A stretch of 64,000 nt of DNA from the NCBI GenBank assembly GCA_006503535.1, contig QYRS01000008.1, positions 2,170,001-2,234,000 of the forward strand, in the 5' to 3' direction. Positions 1 to 10,240 of the stretch are shown here, one piece after another. Made by a program: the position numbers and the translations under genes. Origin of the DNA: Arthrinium phaeospermum. Lineage: Eukaryota; Ascomycota; Sordariomycetes; Amphisphaeriales; Apiosporaceae. Below the pieces are notes generated by a model. That model searched no databases. It saw only the letters and a list, made by a program, of their open reading frames with translations, and was not told the DNA's origin. Position 1 is the first letter of the stretch. Every line of letters begins with the position of its first letter.

Positions 1-240
1 TACTGTAATAATTGTCAGTAGACCTTGTGACACGGTACATCACTACCACCAGTGCACGATATGTGCCGAAAACAGCTCCGAAACTATCCAATGGCCTCGG
101 AACGAAACAAGTGGTGGTGCTGAACCCATGGGATCTGGTTGGAATGGACTTCGTGGGACCGATCACACCAGCGGGCGTCAACGGAACGAGATACATCTTT
201 GTGGTGGAAGACTACTTCACGCGGTTTGGAATGGACATAC
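1..240 (+). mobile_element. Remnant of LTR retrotransposon integrase (Ty3/Gypsy type)
   Basis: Reading the + strand from base 12, residues about 38-72 of the conceptual product resemble the start of the integrase catalytic core of fungal Ty3/Gypsy elements: PWDLVGMDFVGPI, a short gap, then RYIFVVEDYFTRF. The first catalytic aspartate of the DDE triad would be the D of GMDFVGP. Homology fades after about base 240, and the open frame running on to 428 adds nothing recognisable. No LTR, reverse transcriptase, primer-binding site or second catalytic domain follows, so this is a degenerate fragment. It is cut by the window edge, and more of the element may lie to the left. It is not expected to be functional. 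Confidence 0.6.
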
Positions 241-428
241 CCATGATCGAAATGAATTGGTCCAGCATCAGATGGGTCTGGGAGGACCGAATTGCGCCAA
301 TAACCTGCTTGTTCCTAAGGAGGCAGAGAGGGATGAAACCGAATAATACCAAAAACCCACCATTGACCACACACACACTTGCTCTCCCCTTTCACGCGGA
401 CGTCAGATTGCATGTGCCAAGCTGGTAA

Positions 429-817
429 GTAAATGTTGAATCATGTTATTGATGATGACGCTACCCTCATGGACGCTGCTGGTATCGTGTGTAACTAATC
501 TGACCAAAAAACCTGGCCAGTGGGTGTGTGTCTCCCATCTTTGAAGAACACCAACCAATGCGCTTTAAAACAAGAAGTACTCTGCAAGAAAAATCCAGTA
601 CCCAAGAAACCCGATGCAAATTCCAATAAAAAAAGTGACGACCTTCTTACGAACGTCGAAGAACCCGAATGACGTTCCGAGTCTCGATCCATGCCCAATT
701 CCCCAAAAGCCGGAGAATTCGCCACCTGATCAACAGCGAGCCGAAATTTAACGGCAAGCTGTACTCCAAGCTGTGCTCCAACGGCGAGTTGTCCTCTACC
801 GGGAAGTCGCACTCAAC
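429..817. other. Short intergenic stretch between integrase remnant and GABA transaminase 3' end
   Basis: No gene is seen. It should hold the 3' untranslated region of the minus-strand transaminase gene. Any further retroelement sequence here is too decayed to recognise. Confidence 0.5.
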
Positions 818-2353
818 CTAGGAGCTAGTGACGATCTTCTCCAGGGTATCCAGCAGGATATCGGCGTGCTGCTTCTCAAAGATAAGCATAGGTCGGAGAC
901 GAACGGCGCTGGCACCGCTTCCACCAATGTTAACACCGAACTTCTTGGCCTTGGCGAGGAACTGGTCGCGCTTGGGGTTGTCAAAGGCGATGAAGGTGCC
1001 CCGGTTCTTGCCGCGGAGGTTCTGGAACTCGCCGGGGTACTTCTGCGCAAGCGCCTCGAGCTTGCTGTACAGGTAGTCGCCGACCTTGGCCGTGTGGTTG
1101 ACCAGGTCGAGGCGCTCGACCTCGTTGATGATGGCGCGGAAGAGGAGGGCCTTCGACGGGTCGCCCATCCAGGTGTTGAACTGGCGGTAGGGCTTGTTGG
1201 GCCGCAGCTCCGGGTTGCCGTAGTAGTAGCCGGCCGTCTGCGCCTTCTTGGAGAAGGTCACCATGTCGGGAGGCGTGGGGAGGTCCCAGTGGTCGTGCGC
1301 CCAGAACTTGCCCGTGGCGCCGACACCCGTCTGGACCTCGTCCACAATCAGGAGAACGTTGTGCTTGGCCGTGACCTCGCGCAGGGCGCGGAAAAAGGCG
1401 GGCGAGGCGTGGTTGTCACCACCCTCGGACTGGATGGGCTCGACAATGACGGCGCAGGGCGGGATGTGGTAGTTCTTGATGAGGTGCTCCACCTCGGCGA
1501 TCGAGTTGGCCTCGGCCTTGGCGTTCTCCTCGGCGTGCTCCTCGAGCGGGTACTTGAGCAGGGGGAAAGTAGCCTGGGGCCAGTCGAAGGCGGGGATGTC
1601 GAGCTTGTGGATGGGCTTGGAGCGCGTGGTGGAGAGCGAACCAAAGAGGCGGCCGTGGAAGGCGGTCTTGAAGGACATAATGGACAGCTGGGAAGCGCCG
1701 GGCGTCTGGTTGTTCATGGAGGATTGCATCTCCTCCTCGGTGAACTCGACGGTAGGGCCACCTCGCTCCTTCTGGCGACGCCACATGAAGGCGGCCTTGT
1801 ATGCGGTCTCGTTGGCATCGGAGCCAGCCATGGCCGTGAAGACCTGGTTAAGGCCCTTAGGCGCAACCTTGAGGATACCGGTCTCGAGGACCTCGGCCCA
1901 GTTGTGGGAGGGGAAGTTGCCCAGCGCGGGGCGGTTGATGATGGCATCGATCATCTCGGGGGTCTGGGCAGCCTTCTTGAGGGCCGGGTTGTTGTATCCG
2001 AGGGGAATCGAGGCAATCTGGGCGTAAACATCGAGCAATTTGTTGCCATCGGGGTCGACAAAGTAGTTGCCAAAGCTCTGGGTGTAGTCTGCCAGCATGT
2101 TCAAGCTTCGAGTGTCGAAGACCTTGTCCAGCTCGGCAATGTGCTCCTGAGTCTTGGGGCCAGGAATGGCCGTCTTGAGCTCAGGCTTCTCCGGCTCGCC
2201 GGGGTAGAAGCTGGAAGACATCTTCAAGGAGGATACGGAGAATGGACGTGTGATGATGGATTGGCTTAAGGAGAGTCTGGGAGGAGAGGGGGTAGAGATT
2301 CGCTTTCCGGCAGAGATGAGTGGTCGCAAGCCACCGTGACGAAGAGCGGCCAT
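818..2353 (-). CDS. gatA: 4-aminobutyrate aminotransferase (GABA transaminase)
   Basis: Single exon, 511 aa. PLP-dependent class III aminotransferase that moves the amino group of GABA to 2-oxoglutarate, giving succinate semialdehyde and glutamate (GABA shunt, use of GABA as nitrogen source). Visible family features are the substrate and cofactor region GSDANETAYKAAF (about 177-189), VIVEPIQSEGGD (302-313), the PLP-ring aspartate in IVDEVQTGVG (D338), and the PLP lysine in TFSKKAQTAG (K369 or K370). Length is normal for fungal GatA/Uga1. Residues 1-44 are rich in R and S and lack acids, as in a mitochondrial presequence; a second Met at residue 45 would start a form without it. The long start is chosen because it has a strong CGCCATGG context. 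A TATA-like tract lies only 8 nt upstream (see findings). Confidence 0.95.
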   Translation of the reverse strand: MAALRHGGLRPLISAGKRISTPSPPRLSLSQSIITRPFSVSSLKMSSSFYPGEPEKPELKTAIPGPKTQEHIAELDKVFDTRSLNMLADYTQSFGNYFVDPDGNKLLDVYAQIASIPLGYNNPALKKAAQTPEMIDAIINRPALGNFPSHNWAEVLETGILKVAPKGLNQVFTAMAGSDANETAYKAAFMWRRQKERGGPTVEFTEEEMQSSMNNQTPGASQLSIMSFKTAFHGRLFGSLSTTRSKPIHKLDIPAFDWPQATFPLLKYPLEEHAEENAKAEANSIAEVEHLIKNYHIPPCAVIVEPIQSEGGDNHASPAFFRALREVTAKHNVLLIVDEVQTGVGATGKFWAHDHWDLPTPPDMVTFSKKAQTAGYYYGNPELRPNKPYRQFNTWMGDPSKALLFRAIINEVERLDLVNHTAKVGDYLYSKLEALAQKYPGEFQNLRGKNRGTFIAFDNPKRDQFLAKAKKFGVNIGGSGASAVRLRPMLIFEKQHADILLDTLEKIVTSS

Positions 2354-4143
2354 GGCGGGTTATATATACGTGTGGAGAGGGTAATTGTGGTCGTTCCAAG
2401 TTCTCTAAAGAAGGCAAACAAACGATAAGCCCGTACTACTAGATCACTAGTAGAACGAGTGACGGCAAGCGACGATTATTCCACAAACTCCAGGGGATAG
2501 CAGTGGAATAAGCTAATACGACTGGAATAATAGGTGCTCGAGAAACAATTATGAGAGAGAAATCCACACCTACTCAATTGGGATTGTCCAAGCGAGAAGG
2601 GAGGAGCAAAGAGAGGAGCAAACTTTGGAGGGGAGAAGCAGAGACGAGATGAGAGGAGGAGACGGGCTAACAATAAAATGGGATCGGATTAGGTAGATTT
2701 TAGTTTTCATTACCTACCCGTACCTACTGATACATTTATATACTGCCGAGCGACCATGCACGACAGGCCCAGCCGCCAAATGGAGGGAGAGAGATACCCT
2801 TATCGCTGCCCTTCTCCAAATCCAGGTCCGTAGAAGGAGGGAAGGACCCAAAAGAATGGAGGGGCAGCCGGCATACCAAGCTTTGCGGGGTTGAAGGGGC
2901 GTCGCTCATTGGCGCAGCCCCTCGTTACGTCAAGCCTCGCCCAGGGTGTCCCAGGGTGGCCTTCCTGAATCAGATCATCACGTTCGCCGAAAGCCGAATG
3001 CACGCTGCAATATTACCAACTATTATCGCATCAAATTGCCTCATTCGGCCGCTGAGCCTCCGGGTTACTGGCCCTCATCGAAGTGTATACTGCCTCGCGC
3101 CTTACCTAGCAATTCTAGACCCAGCGTGACCAGGCATAGTACGGACTCCTCGCGCGCTTCTATCTGTTCGCCTCCAAGGCACGCTACCCCACTCGCCCAC
3201 CGCATACCTGGGGCTCTCGCGCGGCTAAGCCCGAAAGGGCATGTCCATGCGAGACCGAGGCCAGTTTGATAAGACGGGACTGATACGATTGATACCACGA
3301 AATACCACGAAGCTGGGGACCGACATCGCTGGGCGGGCGGCTTGGCAAGGCGGGCTCGATATTGGCCATGTGGTAATCGATTGATAAAGGATCCAACAAA
3401 CGACAAACCCAATTGTTTTGTCCTCCCGGCGGTTACACGGTTCCTATCAAGAATCAAAAACTAAAAAACAAACCCCGCCAAGCAGCCGCCTGCCTGCCGT
3501 CAACGTCCGTATCGATAAGCTAGTTGCGGACGGCTGTGTACATACAGCCCCTCGCCGTTGATCGTTACACAGCTGACGGCCACTACCTTAGTCAGTTTAT
3601 CAGCTCAAACATAACGTGCATGCAAGCACATCCTTCCCGTCTGCTGAACACCGAGACACTTAGGGCGACAAAGCTAGGGGTATAGGGGTCTATCCTCTCA
3701 CCCGGATCTTAGTCGGACTTCTGTCCAAGCAACGAACAGATAATCGGCAGTATATTCCGGATTAGTCCAACCACGAGAAGAGATAAGAAAACCTTGTTTC
3801 TTCATTTGGAAGACACGATTGCAATCATAAAGATTTTACTGCCCTTCGTTATTCGCAGGTGTAATATTTTTGATATACCATTGAAGTCGGATTGACAAAC
3901 TGCAAGGACAGCACAGCAGTTTGGCGATTCTTGTTTGTTTGCCACTTATCTGATGCCAATGACAACTCACTTCCTCCGTCTTAGCTCAAGGCAACTCCAA
4001 GGCAAACCAAGGAGGTCACACAATCGGGACAATCAAGATGTGGTTGCAACAAGATATGCTGACTACAAGCACATGTCGTGTCACAGGCTTTATTCTACAA
4101 GCAGTGCGAGAAAAGCGAGGCCCTCGCCCTCCACGGCTGGCCG
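2354..4143. other. Intergenic: gatA upstream region and beta-galactosidase 3' flank
   Basis: About 1.8 kb between two minus-strand genes. Bases near 2354-2700 should contain the gatA promoter and leader, and bases near 4000-4143 the beta-galactosidase 3' UTR. Small open frames on both strands show no protein-like composition or motif. No tRNA or repeat was recognised. Confidence 0.5.
2361..2368 (-). promoter_or_regulatory. TATA-like tract next to the gatA start codon
   Basis: TATATATA sits 7 nt upstream of the long-form ATG of the transaminase. If it acts as a TATA box, transcripts would begin inside the presequence and favour the internal Met45. If it is only AT-rich leader, the long form stands. 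Sequence alone cannot decide. Confidence 0.3.
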
Positions 4144-7100
4144 CTATGCGTAGCTGCTCCTATCCGCCCATCCAGGCTGCAATTGGCTCCAGTCCCGCGC
4201 GAATCCGAAGCTCGTCTGGTACTGCCCGTAACTGACCAGCTTGACGTCATCCAGCCTGGCTCCCGCATCGGTCTGCGCCCACAGGCTGACCGCCAGCGTG
4301 TTGTTGCCCCGGTTGTTGACGACGCCGGGGGGGATGGGGAATACCGTCTGGGGGCCGATGTGAGGCACGTATTTGCCGTACTGGTAGCCATTGACCCAGA
4401 GCATGACCCGCGCCACCGTCCCCGCGGGCGCGGAGAGTTCGATGCCCAGGGGCACGTCGAGATCTTCGTCGATGTCCAGCGCGAAGTCTGTCACGTAGAA
4501 CCGGATGCCTGATCCGGCAAGGCCCTGCGAAGGGCTGGATTCGTTGAAGATGGCCGTGTCGAACCCGGGGAGATGCCACCCGAGCCTCTCGGCATACAAG
4601 CCTCCTTCGTTCATGGGGCCGCGGACGGCGTCAATGTTCGCGCTGCCGCCGGCGTTGCCTTGGATCTTCCATAATTTGAACCCTGTATCCTCCTTCGTGC
4701 CAGAAGGTAAGAGGTATGCGCCGAGGAGACCACGAGGGTTCAGAACGCCCTTGGCCGTCGACGCCTGGTCGTGGCCGTGGTAGTCGACGACGACGGTCAG
4801 CACGTTGGTATCCGGTTTCAGGGTATTGGGCGGGAACTTCAGCGTGGCGTTGGTGCTTGTGAGACTCCCGTTTCCCGGGTGTCCCCCGACGAGCTGTCCA
4901 TTGAGCCAGGCGTTCCAGCCGAAGCCCAGGCCCCCCGACGCCGAGATGTAGACCGAGGTCGTCGTCGGAGTCGAGCTGTTTTGGGTCCCGTCGAAGTAGC
5001 CCCGGTACACTTTCGTGCCCGCGTAGTAGCCGTAGTCGGACGAGAAGAGGACCGGGAGGGTCTCGGGCGCCGAGGGGCTTCGCGTCGTGGTCTTGTTGCA
5101 CACGGTCCAATTCGCGTCGTCGTACTCGGGCCGGGCCTCGGGCAGCGAGTCCGCCGATCGCCAGCCTGTTAGCGCCGGGAGGGCGATTGCCCGGGCTTCT
5201 GCGCCGGTGATGTTGATCTTGTAGGAGCCGTAGTCTGTCTTGACCGCGGCCACGCCCGGTTGCTGTCCGTTCCAGACGATCCGCTCGATGGGTGTGCCCG
5301 TGTACGCCTCCAACGTGGTGGCGACGTCGCTGTCGCCGTCGAGGTGGAGCTCGGTCCCCTTGACGGACGCGCGCCGGACCAGGTACGGCCCCAGCACGAA
5401 GATCTGCTCGTCGGCCTGCACGGCGGGGCTGGTCGTCGTGGCGGGCGCCCAGAACCGCCAGGCCGTGGGCTGGTCGAGCAGGTAGACCAGGGCGCCGTTG
5501 GAGAAGCGGACGGCCGTGGTTCCCGCGACTTGCGTGTACGTGAAGGCGTTCTTGGCCGTCGTCGTCGTGTCAGGGGAGAAGGTGGCTTTGCCGTTGCCGT
5601 GGGCTTCGTAGGTCAAGGGCTGCTGCTCGTCGTCGTCGTCGCCGCCCCCTTTGAAGGCGAAGTGGCCGGTCTGGCCTTCTTTGAGGTAGAGCACGAGGAC
5701 GTCGTCACCGTCGTCGTCCTCGCCGAAGACGCCGTGGGTCGCGATGTCGGCGGTGCAGTACAGGAGGGCGTGGCGGCGGCGGCGGCCGAAGGCGTAGTCG
5801 CTTACCAGGATCTTGCTCTGCCGGCCGCCGAGCTCGACTTTCGGGACGGTGATGGGGCCGGCGCTGGTGGCGAGGTCGACGGAAAACGAGATGTTCGCGC
5901 GCGAGGGGGTCTTGGTCTGCTGGACTATGTGGAAGACGGCGCCGGTGTCGGGGTTTTTGAGGAGCCAGCTGTAGGCGGAGGGGGAGGAGACCTAGCGGTT
6001 GGTTAGTCGTGGATAGGTACTTAAACAACATGGAAAGGGGCGGGTCGTACTCGGTAGCCGGTCCCGTTCCCGACCATGTCGGTCTTGAGGAGGTCGGGGG
6101 ACATTCTGGTGAACAGGCCGATGAGCTTGGTCTGGGAGAGCTTGTCGCCCTGTTGGCGGGTTTCGCGCAGGGGGGCGCTGTAGTCGTAGCTTGTGTAGAC
6201 TTCGGGCGCGGCGGCTTTTTAGGAGCAGGGGTTGTTAGCACGGGAGGCAACCCCGAAAGTGTGGTGGTATGCGTAAAGAGTCTTACATTGGCCCCAGTTC
6301 GTGCCTCCGTATGCCATGTAGATGTTGTGGAGGGTGACTCTTTGGCCGATCTGTCCCGGACTTGTTAGTCGGTGTGTTCGATGCACGTATGGGAGGGTTG
6401 GTTGAAAGGGGTATACGTACGTTGTTCTTGTAGTAGACGTCTGCGAATGCCGGGTCATGTTCTGTCGCACACTGTTCAATGTCAGCGAACAGCTTCTTCG
6501 CCAGAACCCGGTATCTTCCTTCCATGTATATTTCAAGGTGCAGGAGTTGATTTCTGGCTGGGGTTGGTTAGCCCAGCGCTACTCACTCACCTCGTCGTAG
6601 AAGGCCTCGCTGCCCCAGTTGGAGAACCAGCCGCCCTCGAACTCGGGCAGGTACTCGGGCTGCGTGAAGGAGTAGTTCTGGAACCACTGGTGGTACGTCC
6701 GGACGACGTTGAAGCCCGTGTTCGGGTTCGTGCACTTTGGTTGGTGCCTGTTAGCAAGGATACCTACTTACTTGCTATCCGCCCCTGTATCTTGCACCCT
6801 ACTTCCCCTTTCCCACGAGAGAGAGAGAGAAGACAAGCAGTGAAAGGAAAGGGAAGGAAAGGAGAGAACGCACGGATAACCCGCCCGGGTAGCTGTCGAG
6901 CCCGTAGACGTCGACGGCCCCGCCGACGTCCTGCCAGTCGCGCGACCATGACTGCGCCCGCATCCCCTTCTCGTTGTGCGTGAAGGGCACGACGACCCCC
7001 GCCGCCCGGAAGGCGGCCTCGATCTGCCGCATGTGCGTCACCTGCGTCGCGTCCGGGTCGTGGGGGGTGCCGGGCTGCTGGTACTCGTTCTCGATCTGGT

Positions 7101-8225
7101 TCAGGATTACGGGCTGTTTTGGGGGAAGTAAGGGGTTGGTGGTTAGTGTTCTGGGGCTTTCAGGGGGGGTTCTTTTAGGGGTATCTCATGTAAGGCACAA
7201 GTGTGGCTACGTAAGTAAGGGGTTGTGCGGCGGCCCTGCGGACGGAAGGGAGCACTGAGAATGAAATGGTGTGGCGCAAAGGACGGGAAGAAGGAGACAG
7301 ACAGACATACCCCTCCCTCGGTGATCTGGTTCGCCGCGATGAGGCGACCGATCTGGGTGATCCATGGCAGCCAGGCTTGGTGGTACGTCTCGTCGCCGGT
7401 GCGGATCCGGCCCAGGCTGCCGTCGCTGCCCCAGAGCGCGAGGCCGCCGCCGTTGGTCTCGGCCTGTGCCCGTGGGTATCAGTCATCACGTGAACATGTG
7501 TGTGTATGTGTGCTACTTGGGTGACGGAAGATCCGAGACACCATCATCGATAGAGAATAGGAGAAGGGGGCAAAAAGGGAAAGGACATCCCCAAGGTGCT
7601 CTCACGTTACAGTAGGGCCCGGCTCGGGCGATGACCCAGAGTCCCGCCTCCTTGGCGTAGTCGAAGAGGCGCTGTACGTCCTTGCCCGGGGTCGCGAAGT
7701 CGTAGACCCCCTCGGCGGCGCTGTGGTACGACCAGAAGAAGTAGACGCTATTTGCTTGTTAGCCCGGCTCGGGGCTTGGCTGAAGTGAGACTTGTCGGTT
7801 CTCGCTCGGTGTGAGCAGCCAGGTAAGTCATCAAAGAAGTACCTGATGGTGTTGAATCCATTCGCCTTGAACTTTTGAAAGATGTCCTGTGCGATGATTA
7901 GATGCCGTTCGTTTCTGTGTGATACCCAATCAACAAAGAGGGGTCGAGTCAGATATTCTACTCACCGGCCACAGTTCGGGGACCGGTAGTCTTTGGTAAT
8001 GGAACTCGGCGGAGCTATCAAGTATCCCAACCACGTTGTCAGCATCGCGGCGGTGGCACATGAGGAATCATACTCGGTGTAGACTGACTATATGTACGTC
8101 CTGTTACCGTTGACGCTCAGACTATACCTATCCCACGTCACCCGGTCCGTCAAGTTATTCGAGGTGGCGGCGGCGGCCCCCAGTAGGAGTCCGTACAGGA
8201 AAACGAAAGCCGACAAGAGCCGCAT
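4144..8225 (-). CDS. lacA: Secreted GH35 beta-galactosidase, 11 exons
   Basis: Exons (minus strand): 8225-8089, 8014-7966, 7886-7843, 7747-7606, 7463-7311, 7113-6874, 6734-6591, 6471-6421, 6350-6287, 6214-6051, 5991-4144. All phases join to give 1011 aa. Residues 1-20 form a signal peptide (MRLLSAFVFLYGLLLGAAAA), so the enzyme is secreted and removes terminal beta-galactose from lactose, galactans or side chains. The GH35 TIM barrel shows SAEFHYQRLPVPELWP, ARAGPYCN, then AETNGGG with the likely acid/base E126, VILNQIENEY, and LPEFEGGWF with the likely nucleophile E286. C-terminal beta-sandwich domains fill the long last exon. All ten introns lie in the 5' 2.2 kb; the remaining 1.85 kb is uninterrupted. 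The first donor is placed at GTCAGT (8088), because it restores the family spacing before SAEFHY; an earlier GTACAT donor (8097) would lose three residues. Confidence 0.93.
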
Positions 8226-10210
8226 GATCAAGTTCAAACACACGAAGATTACACTGCTGCACAAGTGGCTGCATTAGGTACTATAATATGTATGCCTGCC
8301 ACTAATTAACCACCCCTACTATTTCGAAAGCCACTCGTGTTACTTATACCACAGCATCCATCGCCCTGGCCGTTGGCCACCGCGGGAGCTCATACCGAGA
8401 GTGTTGTCTTCATACGAGATCTGATGATCTACCCCGCATAACAAACGAGCTCTTGGATATATTGACCGCTGAGAAGTAAGTGCGGAGGCGAGTCCTCGAA
8501 GTCTGGTTGAGCCAGACGGCCTCGAAGGAGGGACGGAATTCCAGCAATCAGAGAGCTCGAATGGCCATGGCATTCTGGCTAAGCTCCATCCATGTAAGTG
8601 AATTGGATTGACGCAAGTCAAACCGAGAAACGCTCCACACAAGCAGGTCGCTGTGCTGTCCCGACTGCTTTCATATACCTTGAGATGAACTGCGAATCAT
8701 TAATTACTGCCAACTATTCCAGCAGATACCCAGCTATTGTCACATCGCCAACAATTATTCCGGGACGAGTGCGCCAGATGACGCCAGACAAAAGTTTAAA
8801 GCTTACTCTAACCTACTTACTACTACCGGCGGGCACTATGGCTGAAAAATTTGGAGATGCCCCTCGTATACCACTACAGTAGTAGTACAGTAAGGATTTT
8901 GGGGAAAAGTCTCCGGTTGCGATGCTACAATTCAGCTGAAGATGACGTCTTTTCCCCTTCGTTCCCGAAAATAGTAGTAGGTAGCGTTCGGCATCCTGCA
9001 AGAATATTACGCCGAGCGCAAGAGACGACTTACAACCAACCTAACATACATGTCCATGCCTGGCTTACGTTACGCTTGCGCACACTAACGTCGAACGAAG
9101 GGCAGGCAGGCTGAGCAAGAAAGAAGAAAAAAGCGAAGAGAGAAACAGAGCCAATGAGATGCAGAAAGGCCAATATTTCCCCAGGGCTAGGTGTGTGGTG
9201 CATATAGACTATTTGCCATGCGACTGTTGCTTTTGCGCCAGCAGCGAAAGTAAACAAAATCTCCGAATCCAGTCGTCCCAGAGAGCCGTCATTGGCTGTG
9301 CGTTCGCCCGAGACAGGTCTGGGAGATCTTTGTGTAAGACAAAAGGCTAAGGTTATCCAGTAACCTAGGTTTAAGGCCAGCTTGGGCTCGGCATCAGCGG
9401 GATTAGGGCCAATTGAGGGTCTCAGTCGCCCTTCATTGCCTGCCCTGCTCTCTGACTGACGGCATAGCTTCAATGATCAATGTACAGTATGCAGCCATGA
9501 CATGACGACCGGCGCCATCGGTTCTTCTGCCTGCTGGTACCTGCATGCATGCGCGTACTTGCATTCACGACAGTGGAAGACTCTATTGCGTATGCAGGTT
9601 TTACCTAGGTCGTTAATATCGGCGGGAGGTGCATACGGAGCCGGCGCGTGATTGGGCCAAGCCAGGTGTCATTTCCTTGAGAGCTTTTCGGAGCGTCGGC
9701 TCGTGTTAGGCATCGGGGTTTGTTTATGGGGAGGGGGGCAGTGGCAGGACCACCAGACTAAAATAATTGTTGTGATGTGTGCTGTGCTACGTGTAGCTAA
9801 CGCCGACAGCAGAATAGAAGGAAAAGGTCGACTAGGGAACAGCATGAAACTGGCTCCTTTGCTAATACCAGCCTTAGCCCCAGAGAGAAGAGGAGCCGGG
9901 CGGAGAATGCCGACGGGCGAGCTCGCTGGCGCGTCCGTCCTAACCCGTTCTTGCGCCGTCTGAGGCATGTCCGCTAGGCTGCTAGGGAACGGTGACGGCT
10001 CACGGTTCTTCCTTCTTCTTTGCCAGTCAAAAAGATGGGGAGGGGAAGGGAAGAGGGGGGGTTTTGGTGTTGGTGTTGGTGGAGCCCATCGTCAAATCTC
10101 CGAGTGCCCAAAAAGAGACGGAGGCTCGAGAAAGTGCCTGAGCTTATGCAGGTACGAAGAACCGTGGTTTGCAGATAGTGGACAAGGCACACGCACGCTC
10201 TTCTCGTATG

Positions 10211-10240
10211 CAACACGCAGACACACGCACACGCACACAG
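10211..10240. repeat. CA-rich microsatellite
   Basis: Run of ACACGC/ACACAC units within the large non-coding interval. Simple repeat with no attached gene. Confidence 0.8.

Noticed and set aside
773..2269. 498-codon plus-strand open frame across the GABA transaminase gene
   Set aside because: Antisense shadow of gatA caused by GC-rich third positions. The minus strand has clear catalytic motifs; the plus product is low-complexity Val/Leu/Gly.
8089..8097. Earlier donor GTACAT for beta-galactosidase intron 1
   Set aside because: It keeps the phase but deletes three residues before SAEFHY that the family usually has; GTCAGT at 8088 fits better.
9030..9473. 147-codon minus-strand open frame
   Set aside because: No recognisable domain, signal or splice-linked neighbour; length compatible with chance.
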